Shown here: piece by piece, positions 51,601 to 63,600 of the stretch
How positions within the stretch are numbered: position 1 is the stretch's first letter
How the letters are laid out: each line of letters opens with the position of its first letter
Assembly: GCA_905250025.1 (NCBI GenBank)
Contig: CAJNOJ010000007.1
Coordinates: forward strand, 1-64,000
Length of the DNA: 64,000 nucleotides
Reading direction: 5' to 3'
Source: Adineta ricciae
Lineage: Eukaryota; Rotifera; Eurotatoria; Adinetida; Adinetidae
Program-made: the position numbers and the translations under genes
The notes under the pieces: model-generated
What the model was told of the DNA's origin: nothing
The model's input: the letters and a program-made list of their open reading frames with translations, nothing else
Databases searched by the model: none

Positions 51601-54600
51601 CGTCATACAATCTCCCATGTTGCACCTTCCACTGCGGATAATGCATTCAAAAGACAAATGAAAGGTGATCTTAGTACACAAATCGCATCCAATACTAGTG
51701 CAAAATCAAGCATAACACATCTCAATCCGGATGCACCTGATTTCAAACCAGCGGATTCGATATCATCCTATCATTCTGAATTAGCACCTGCGCATACACA
51801 ACGACGTGCAACACATGGAGAATTGCATCACGACCGTCTCGCTCGTCCACGTAATCATTCTGATACACACAATCGAGAAAGTTTAACAAATATACAACCG
51901 CTATTATCCATTGTACCACAATACGTTCCATACCATCGCAAATCATGGAGTACACCATCGACAGATTCGCGACGATCATCACAAACATATCCACCTTTGA
52001 TGCCTCAACCGTTACTATCTGATGAAGAAAACATTCTACAAAAACAAGTGGCAAAACGACCTCGTGCTCAGTCAGGTCGAGGTCCAATGCTATCATTAAC
52101 TCCACCAACAGTTACTCGACAACGATCGCACTCTGGCCCTGAACCATCAATTCAAGTGCCACCATCACACCTTAGCGGCATTCATTCGTTAACAAGGATT
52201 ATGGTTGATATCTTACGGTTGATTACACCAATATCGGAACAACAACAGAATACTGAGATGATTTCATCGGCAAATAATGCTTTTAATTCTTCATTACAAC
52301 CATCCAACTCGAAAAGCAGCAATGGAAACATTTCTCTCGATGAAGATAAGTGTACAACACCTTCGTCGTTATTATTATTATCGAACGATAAACCCACAGG
52401 TAGCAGTGTTTTTTATTGACTAAAATACTTTCACTTCATTTGCATATATACTTGAAATCATAAGTAGCGAAAGAATACCAATAAGTGAAAAAGCAACACA
52501 TAGGGACAGAAAAGAAAACCTTGTTTTGATTAAGATACGCGAGCTCGAAATGCAGTGTAGCCTGCTGTGTATTCGTTTTTCTTCAATAATAATGATTAAT
52601 GATGATATCTAAGGGAAAACGAAACCACCGCACGCTAGTATACTAACAAAATATATACAAAAACGCAATTCGATTATCTTTATAGACACATTGTGAATAT
52701 GTAAACGACATTTGCTTTTTTTGTTAAAATATTCTTTCTCATTAGAATCAGACAGACATCGAACATAAAAATGCTACAAGTACAACATTTATTGAGTGCA
52801 TACAATCATTTTGAAATTAGTTATATTCGGACAACGAATCAAGATCCAATTTCATCTGATAACGTGGGCAAATATGTACTCTTATGAATCGAATAGAAAT
52901 ATCTTCTCGTCAAAGAGTCGGATTTCCTCAAAAAGTTTAAAGTGTCTTAATGAGCATATTCAGATTAAAGATGAAGACAATGAAGAAAGTTAATTTAGAT
53001 TTTATACGTATATATGCATACACACATATATATGAATGTATACGCAACGAGAGATTGCTGTTGACAGATAGGATCTCGTCGAATTATTTTACATAACAGC
53101 GTATTTTGTCAATGAGAAATAAATATTGATGAGAGATCGCGTCGTTACTTGATTGTATCATCAATCAAACGTATATTTACTTCATGACGATATTCTCTCT
53201 CTCTCTGTTTTCCTGTAAGATGACAAAACAAAATAGTCCGACAACAATAAACAATGCACTGGACGACCGTGCTTTGTTTAGGACAGATTCACATTTGCTA
53301 TAATTATAATTTCGAACATTGTCTTCGATAACGCAAATGCGCTTTAGAAAATGAAAACGTGAGAGTCTACACCAGTGAAACGCAATGAAGCGTACAGGCA
53401 AACATTACTCATCTAACCGCCACCACCCTCACTAGTGTTTGTACAACAAACTGTCATATGCAATTTTAGCTAACGAATTTTAACCTTTTAATAGTGTCGT
53501 TTTTCTTTTGTTTGATAGATAGTTATATAACTTATACATATATCATAGTTATTAACAATCTATAAAAATGATAGATATCTAACGTTTTCGTTTTTCTTTA
53601 TAATAAAGTGACTATATGTTGATAGGAATCATTAAATATATGCATATATATGGAGACCAGGCAACTCAATTTCGTTCATATAACTAGTCAAACCTCCTAT
53701 CAACGATCGAATGAATCGAGCGATAAAAATCGGTTTCGCCTTTTTTTTTTTTTCTTTGCCACAATTAAAGATGAATGTTAAAAAGTTCAATAAAAGAAAA
53801 TTGATTGAAAATTTTCAATTGATTCTATTATTTAGATGTCGTGAACGAAGATGAAAACTCGTCAACAAATTTCAATATTAATGAAGCAGAACCAAATTTA
53901 TCGTTGATTTCAATCGAAAGAAATGAAAACAATCGTCCATCGACGTTTGATGCACCGTCTTATGAAAATATTGCACATGACGAAAGAATAAACGCAATCA
54001 ACGAATCTGCCCTAGGTACGCCTGATGCTCGAGCAGCTAATTGACTTCACACTAACGTCTGTGTCACACATTCCCTTGTTACTAACTCTTAGATCAAGTA
54101 AACTGATTAGAACTAATAAAGGACTTTGTTTTCAGTTCCATGTTTTAACAGTCTGTGAATTGAAATATACAAGCNTTGACGACTCAATGGCGAACCGTGT
54201 CTCGGCATCACATAGTAGAAATAATCCTAATCAAAATACTTCATCGTCAAATAATCGCTCAAGTCGTTCGACACTTACTACACATACGTATGCATCCACT
54301 AATACATATAATACCGAACCAACGTACACAACAACACGTATAACAGGTGATCCTCGAACTCTTCATTCATATTATCTCACCTCATCGAATTATCGACCAC
54401 CATCGACGAGTCCAGTCAATTCCTTGACTCGTCGCCATCATCATCATGAATATGAACCTTCATATCCGTCTATTTCCCGTTATCGTACACCCTCATCTTC
54501 ATCACCCTACCGCAAAACGCATTACTTAGATGATTCTGATGAAGAAATAATCAATGAAGAAATACTTGAAATCACTGATCTCAATCATTACCCAACATTA

Positions 54601-57600
54601 ATCGAACGTTGGGGTGATGACACGAAAACTGTTGTTCGACAAGAAGGGGAATTGAAAATCGAAGATTTTGTTGAATTTGAAGAAACTGAACCGACTGTTG
54701 TCGAAGAAATACTCTACGAACTTGTTTATTCTGGTGATAACTTGAAAACCTGTCGTCAACTCCATCGTTCTCGTTCCGAATCGCGAAACTTTCGCAAAAT
54801 TAAAAAGCGCCGCACCAAACGAAAAGTTCACCCGAATGACGATTCATCTTACATAACTTCACAAGCAACATCGAGAGATACAAGCGGTACACGTTCACCA
54901 TATTACAATGATAGTCAATACAGTCCTGATCGTTCATCCACACCCACCCAATCTGTTTTGTCAACATCCTGGCAATCAACAGGATTTACATCGACAGACA
55001 GATCAAATGAACTACCTCTCCGCAGTCAATCTCATGAAGGCAATTATGTTAATAAAGTCCCAGTGAATGAATATCAAACATATCCACGCACAACAATCAC
55101 GCAGAACAATATACAATATGAAACATTCGAAACAGACAATAACGATAAACAAAAGATCCACCTGGTTGATGAAATGCGATATATATCAAATCAAATTGAT
55201 ACGTTAATTACAGCTGATGATGATGATGGTTTAATTGAAAATGACAAATACACACCTATCATTAATGAAAAGCGAGGAATCACTCAAATAACACTTGCAC
55301 CGACAACTGCCGATAGAACTGATGACCGTGTACAACTTGATCTACATTCAATCGATACAAATGAACTTCTACCGTCAAAAGGAAACGATCAATTTAGAAC
55401 AACTTTTCCACCAACAGACGACAAAGAACAATCAAGGATAAATATTATCGAGCAAACATCTCTACCGAAAGAAATCAGTCGTAAGTAATTATTCTTTCTT
55501 TCTTCCAAATTCTTTTATCTGTTATTCGTAAACTTCCCATAAGATAAACATACATTAAGTATCTCTTCAAAGTCCGAAGCCAATTATGAAAACATTGAAA
55601 TTAATCATTTTAACATTTGTCGAGAGCAGGAAGGTTTCGCTATTTAAATGTTTGAGAAGATATTCAAATTCTAACAAGCTAAAAATTTCATCGAAGCAAA
55701 AAAGAACTTTTCTTTCTTGCCCGTTTTTTCACTTTGATTTTATGTACATATGATTTGTTAATAAGAATAATAATAACCTATCATTTCTTAATTGTCTTTT
55801 TCAAGGTCAACAAATTTATTCAACTGGTAATGAAAAACAAATCAATGACACAATTTCAACAAAATATGATGAATCGGAAAAGGAGGATGAGGACCAATCA
55901 AGTACAACTGGACCGACCGTACAAGAAAATGAAAAAGATGGTCAAAGAACGGGAAAAGATACTGATGAGGATGCTTCTTTTTCCGAAGGTGAACAATTCT
56001 CATTGAACTCTGCCAAGTCAGATACACATCAACAGGCACGACATGCGATAACAGATCAATTTCATGCATCACCTCTAACTTCATCAGCAATAATTAAAGA
56101 TGAAAACAAAACCATTGATGAAACAAAACAGTACCTCATCGATGAACTCAATGACATCGAATCTCAATTGAAATCCCTTGAATCTGAAGAAGAACAACTA
56201 CGAAACATTCTCGATCGAAAGGTAGCTTAGTCCCCCCTCTCTCTCTCTCTCGCTATGTGACTAATTGCTCAATTTCTTTTTCTAGGACACGGAAGAACTG
56301 TTTCCTAGCGATGATCAGTCGGAATCTGTTGAAACTTTTTCATCGAATGTACCTGAAAAGACCGTTTTGTCAGTGACAATCGATGATGATGACAGCAATG
56401 AATCAATTCAAGAGAGTGAAGAAGATCTTCGACCATTTTTGAACTCTTTAACAGCTCATCTAATGCCAGAATTACCAAGAATATTCGAAGACGAAACCGA
56501 AGATGAACTCTCGTTCACATCGGAATCCAAATCATTCGAAGAGCCAACTTCTCAAGAAGATCATGCCACTACTTCAGAAGTACAACAAACCAAAGAGAAG
56601 TCTCATCAGCATATTTCATCAGAACAAATTGAAACAAAGTAAATAGAGTTGCTAGTCTTTGCTCTTTGTTCTTTTTTCAATTACATCACTTGAATTTTAA
56701 CTTCGCTTTTGTTTGACTTAGAACTCAAGATGATCTATCGAAAGATCAAACAATTTCTAATAGAGATGAAGCCAAACAAGAACAGAAAGAACATGACGTA
56801 GTTTCGGATATTAAAGAAGATCTCTTGGATCAACATGTACCAACAACGAAAGAAACACCATATTCGATTGATTCTTCAGTTGATATTGCTCAACAAATCC
56901 TAACAACTGATAAAATATCTCAAGATCAAAACGAACAAGAAACAATTTCTTTAGCCTCTTCCACTCCATTGCAATCAAGACAAATAACATCTGAAGAGAC
57001 ACATGAGGTGACAGACGAACAATCAAGCAATGTTGATTCTCTTACTGATATTGTTCGGCAAGCAAACACTCAACCTTCGAACGAAGAGAAAGATAAATTA
57101 CCATCTGTCGATGCTGGTGCTGACCGTACGCAACCTGTTAGCACATCTGAGGAGACACAGCAGGAATTAGGTTCCAGTATCTCATCTATTGCTAATGAAA
57201 CTGGTGAAAGAAGAACATCTATCGATCGTCAAGAACGATCACTTAAACTGCAATCATCAAAAGTATCTGATGAACAATTACCATCAGATTCTCTCATCGA
57301 TATTGTTCGTCAGATTCGTACAATACCCCAAATCACTCGTCTTCCATTTACCGATACGAAATTAGCAACGACTGATCTTACTGAATACGAAATTGAAAAA
57401 CCGTCCGTTGATTATCATATCGATATTATAGAAACAAACGAAAGCATTCCACATGAACCGGTGACAATAACTGAAGAACGTCTATTATCTACAGCAGATA
57501 AACAAGCTTCTGTCACAGAGACTCTATCTGAATCAACTTCTCAAGATACGGTGCAAGAAACTCAAACTGAACGTCTTTCATTTGAATCTGAACCTACCAA

Positions 57601-60600
57601 AGGTGAAGAACATTCTACGCCACCGTTGGCTACGCAAATCAATTTAAGCGATTCAATAACAGAAACTCCTGTGTTTACAGAAAAACAACCATTGAATGAA
57701 TCATTTGATAAAAGTGTTGATGAAAACATTGAGTAAGTTATTTTTCGTCTTTTTTCTACGGTAGAATTATTAATTATTGTTTAAATAGCAAACAACAAGT
57801 ATTGCCCGGTCAACAATCTACGCACAGTTCTGATCTTTCAATAACAGAAAAACATGTTACTGATGAATTCGTCACAGACGCTATTCCAATTAGTACACAG
57901 TTCGTGGAACAAACAACACATGACATTCGTCGATCATCGGTTCAAAAACAAAACAAAGAGGATGTAGCTGAACAATTGTCAGCTAATGCTATTACTGGAG
58001 CCATTGAAGATATTCATACTACTCCATCGCCGGTTCCACGATCAGAAGATAAAATCAGGCCCGATTTGTCCACGTCAACGACCGTACTAGAAGAAAAACC
58101 ATTAGAAAAGCCCAGTGAAGTTGAAGTAATTGCAGATAATGAAAGCCAATCAAAAACACAAATAACATCTGATTTACAAACGCCAGCAATAGAAGATATT
58201 GACACGGAAAAAGTACAAATTATCGAGTCAACAACTTCCCCATCGATTACTGACGTTCAACCTAAACATGAAGAGACTGTCGCTGACCAATTATCATCAG
58301 AAGCTTTGGCTGATGTTGTTCGTCAAATTCATGCAACATCACTTGCTACTCAACGTACGGTGACGCAAACCAGTGAGACAACACACGAGGATTACGTACC
58401 ATCTGCCGATTTAACTGTACCAACGAATGAAAAAGAACTTACATTGACTACATCCGAAATCGCACAGAATGACATTGAGTCTGCTGAAAAACCATTGTAT
58501 CATGACAAAGGAAGCGAAAATGAAGCTGATCGTCTCTCATCTAATGCCTTAGTTGACGTAGAATGTGAAATTCTCGCTACATCTCCAGCATCCGAACAAC
58601 GAGTAATCGAAGATCAACGTTTATCAACGGAAGCATTGACAACAGTTGTTCATGAACTTCTTAGTATGCCAACAATCAGCCAACGTTCTTCAATCGAACA
58701 CAAAGTCGAAAAGATATTTTCTCAAGACGAATCAACTAAGTCAAATATCCCGTCGAAAGACACTCTTGAACTCCAATCCACTCCAGAACAACAGACTATA
58801 TCAAATAAAGATACGTCTCCCACTGGTCAACATGAGCTCGAACAAAATTTGACGGATGTATCCAAAGATGTTGATATTAGTGCAACATCGCCATCTTATC
58901 AAACACCGACACAAGAAACAAGGTAAGATAATCTACACATTATGAGGGCATGTTAATAAGTCCAATTTTCGCCTATATCTTCAGACGCAAACAAGTGACC
59001 GAAGAAGTCATAACAGATACAACCGCTCATGTAATTGAAACTAGCAAAGACATTAGTGAACAAGAATCCGCTCCAGAAATTATTGCTGAAAATCTATCGA
59101 CGAAAGCACTAACTGAAGTTGTTCGTGAGATGCTCACTAAACCATCAGATGTTCGTGTACCAGAAGCGAAAGGACAATCCCAGATTAACACAGAGCAAGC
59201 ACCGTCAAGTGAAGACCAGCAACAACAACAACAATCAGAAAAAGTATCTGATGAAGTTGAACGATTAACATCCGCAGCTCTAATTGGTGCTGTTGAAGAA
59301 ATACGTTCAACCATACAAGACGAAACACACGAGTCTGATACAACAACTGAAGCGGGTCGTGTTCTTGCTGATGAACAAACCGAACAGAAAGGAGCTGATC
59401 ACCTACCTACACAGGCATTAACTGATGTCGTACAAGGAATACTTGCCACACCAGCCTCTGCTAATGTGCCATCAGAAGTTGAAAAAGTACGATCAAGTGA
59501 TCAATTGACAGAAGCTGCAGCAGAAAATGTAACAACGGATGTGCTAACTGAAGTTGTGCGTGAAATGCTGGTCAGTCCACTTTCTGTCCGTACATCATCT
59601 ATTGCAAAAGAAACAACCATCGATGAAGAGAAACCTAGTGAAGAAGTAATGAATAAATCTCCAACAGCAACGACATCAGCTGTACCAATAGAACCAGAAG
59701 TAACTGTTTTCGAAGAAATAAAACAATTGCCAGAGACTGCTGAGGAAATTCGTTCCAGCAAAGATGAGCAAACACAAAAGCCTGATACGATCACAACTAT
59801 CACTGAAACAACAACTACAACTACTACTGAAGATAGTCGTCCACTTTCTGATGAGAAGATCGACCATCGACCTATACAGATATTGGCCGCGACTGTGAAA
59901 GAAACACATGTCACACCTGCCTCTATTGACGTACCATCACAAGAAACTATAGTAGAGAAGAAAGCTCAATTTAGCGAAGACGTCGAAATGTCATCGTCAC
60001 AGACAGTCACTTCCATTGCAGAAGAAGAAAAATCGCCATCAGATGATCACCTGACAGAAACTGCAGCAGGAAATGTAGCAACCGATGCGTTAACAGAAGT
60101 TGTCCATGAAATGCTTGCTAGCTTACCTTCTCCTCGTTCAGCGTCAGATGTTCCTGTATCAGAAGTGGCTACCGTTATCGAAGAAGTAAAACAACCCTTC
60201 ACCGAACCATCACAGACAACTATTGAACTTGTCACGTCAAGTGAAATTTCATCAGAAGCACCGATCAATATTATTGAAGAGAATCGCTCATTTCCAGACG
60301 TTACCATCAATCAAATCGAACCTGATCGTTCAGCTGGAGAAGCGCTAACCGCATCGGTTGAAAAGGAACTCACTACGCCGACAGTTGTTGACTTACCATC
60401 ACAAGAGACTACAGCAGATAGGAAAATTGAAGCTGGCGAAGTAGTCGAGACACCTTCATCAAGTGATCAGTCGATGGAAATAGCAGCAGAAAATGTGTCA
60501 ACAAAAGTACTAACTGAAGTTGTTCATGAAATTCTGGAAAGTTCACCATCTAGTTCTTTGACATCTGCTGCAAGAGAGACATTCACTGAAGATCAGAAAC

Positions 60601-63600
60601 CAGTTGAAGAATCGGCATCGAGTGAAGGTCTTACCGAAATCGTTCGTGAGGTACTCACGAAACCATCGGATATTCGTACACCAAAGGAGACTATTGTCAA
60701 CGAAGAAGCGGAACGATTAACATCAGAAGCGTTGACGGACGCTGTTGAAGAAGTTCGCTCGAGCACAGAAGTACCGACACAAAAATCTGATACAATCACG
60801 GTTATTACTGAAACAGCGACACCATCCGAAGAGACCCGTCTATCTACCAACGAAAGAATTAATGAACAAGAGACGGATCGTTCAACTGGCCAAATACAAA
60901 CTGACGCGATCCAAGAGGCTGTTGCAATACCGAAAACTACAGATTTTCCATCAGAAGATACTGTAGTCCAGACAGAAAGTGTAGTCGCCGCCGAAGAAAA
61001 ACCGCCATCGGCACAGGCAATCATAGATACCGCGGAAGATCATCAGTTATTGTCAAATGATCAAACAAAAGAGCTTGAACCTGAAATCTTACCATCAGAA
61101 GCATTAACAGAAGTAGTACATCAAATGCTTGCTACACCACTTTCAATACCCCTATTATCCACAGCAGTCGAACATCAAACATCAGTTGAAGAGATATTAG
61201 AGAAAGCCACTAACGAAATCGTAACCTCTCCGGCTATTGTGAGGACACCAGAGACTTCTACATTAGCGTCGATCGCTTCACCAGAAGAATTGACAACTGC
61301 TAAGGAAATAAAACACGATGAAACCATATCTGATGTTGAAAAAACTGAAGAAGTTGAAGCGGAACGACTATTATCGACAGCTTTATCTGAAGCTATTGAA
61401 GAAATACGTCTAGCCACCGAAGAATCAAAAATAAAACCCGAAACGATCACAATTACCACTGAAACAACGGCAACTACTACGACTGAAGAGAGTGGCCCGC
61501 TTGCCGGTGAGCAAGTCGTACAGAACGAAAAGGATCATTCATCTACACAAGCATTAACCAACGTCGTAGAAGAAATACTTGCCACATCATCTTCTGCAGA
61601 AGTAGTCACTTCTGCTACAGCAGGTGAAAAATCAGTTGATGAAATACTAGAAAAGCGTACGGAAGAAACGGCATCCACAGAAGCTCTTACCAGTATAGTT
61701 CGTGATGCGCTCACGAAGCCGGTGAGCGCTTCTCTACAGCCATCCTTTGTACCCGCAGAACAAGAAACAACAATCATCGAAGAAGTTAAATTATCAGCTA
61801 TCGAACCATCTCACTCCACCGTTGAACGAACAACGTCGAGCGAAGAACAACAAGAACGACAACCTGAAACAGCAGTAATAACAGGAAAGACATTTGATGA
61901 ATACAAAGCTCAAGAAGTCGAAGCCGAACGGCTATCATCAGAGGCATTAACTGATGTTGTCAAAGAAATTCGTTCTATCGCTGAACAAAAACCTCGAGCA
62001 CCTGTCGCCATCGGGAAAACAACTACAACAACATCCGCAAAGAGTGTTCCACTGCCATCTGAGACAATCAGCCAGAAAGCTGATCGATTGACCACAGACG
62101 CAATAAGCGATGCTGTGCAAGAGGTTGCTGATCTTTCATCAGCAGATTCCACAACAGAGAAAGCAACGGTAGTTATTGAAGAAATGGAAATAAGGTCACC
62201 TCAAACGATCACTTCCAGTACAGAAGACCAACAACCATTATCAGATAATCTTGTAAAAGAAGTCGAACATGAAGCTCCGTCAACAACAGTTCTCACTGAG
62301 GTTCTTCGTGAAATACTTGCCAGTCCACCTTCGACGTCTAAGCCATCGATTACTCTAGAGCCAACTGTTCAAGATGAAAAACCAGCAGAAGAAGTACCCA
62401 AAAAACATACAGAAACAACAACATCTACTGATACTCTCACAGATTTAGTCCATGATGCACTCCAAAACACGTCAGATTCTCTTCTTTCAGCATCGACTAC
62501 TACAACAGAACAGCAGATTATTGTCACCGAAGAGAGAAGACAGTCATCCACCGAACCATCACAGACAACTATTGAACTTGTCACGTCAAGTGAAATTCCA
62601 TCACAACCACCGATCGATGTTGTTGAACAGAATCGCTCATTTTCAGACGATACCATCAATCAAATCGAACCTGATCGTTCAGCTGGAGAAGCGCTAACCG
62701 AATCTGTTGAAAAGGAACTCACTACGCCGACAGTTGTTGACTTACCATCACAAGAGACTACAGCAGATAGGAAAATTGAAGCTGATCGTGAAATTCTGGA
62801 AAGTTCACCATCTAGTTCTTTGACATCTGCTGCAAGAGAGGCATTAACTGAAGATCAGAAACCAGTTGAAGAATCGGCATCCAGTGAAGGTCTTACCGAA
62901 ATCGTTCGTGAGGTACTCACGAAACCATCGGATATTCGTACACCAAAGGAGACTATTGTCAACGAAGAAGCAGAACGATTAACATCAGAAGCGTTGACGG
63001 ATGCCGTTGAAGAAATTCGCTCGAGCACAGAAGTACCGACACAAAAATCCGATAGAACAACTGAAGAGAGCCATGTTCTTGCTGATGATCAACGTACACA
63101 AGCACTAACTAGTGTCGTCCAAGAAATACTTGCCACACCGCCGTCTGTCGCTCTGTCATCAGAAGATTCCACAACAGACAAGAGAAATGAAGTTACAGAA
63201 GCATCATTTGCAGAAGCAGCCGCTGGTACTACAGAAGATGAAAAAGTACCATCAAATGATCAGATGGTAAGAAGCGCAGCAGAAAATGTTGTAACAGAAG
63301 CACTAGCTGAAGTCATTCGGGAGATGCGTGCTAGTTCACCTTCTACTCTTGCAACATCTGTTCTAAAAGAGACAACCAGTGAAAATCAAGAGCCCATCGA
63401 AGAAATAAGAGAGAAGACTACAACCATTTCTGCACCAATATCAGCTACTTCAACAAAAGACGAAACAAGTGTGACAGAAGAAGAGAAACTACCATTACAT
63501 ACAACTGTTGAAGAGATTAGATCAAATGAAGAAGTACAAGAACACTCTGAAAAGGTATCTGACGAACTCAAAACACGAGAAGCTGAACGTTTATCGTCGA

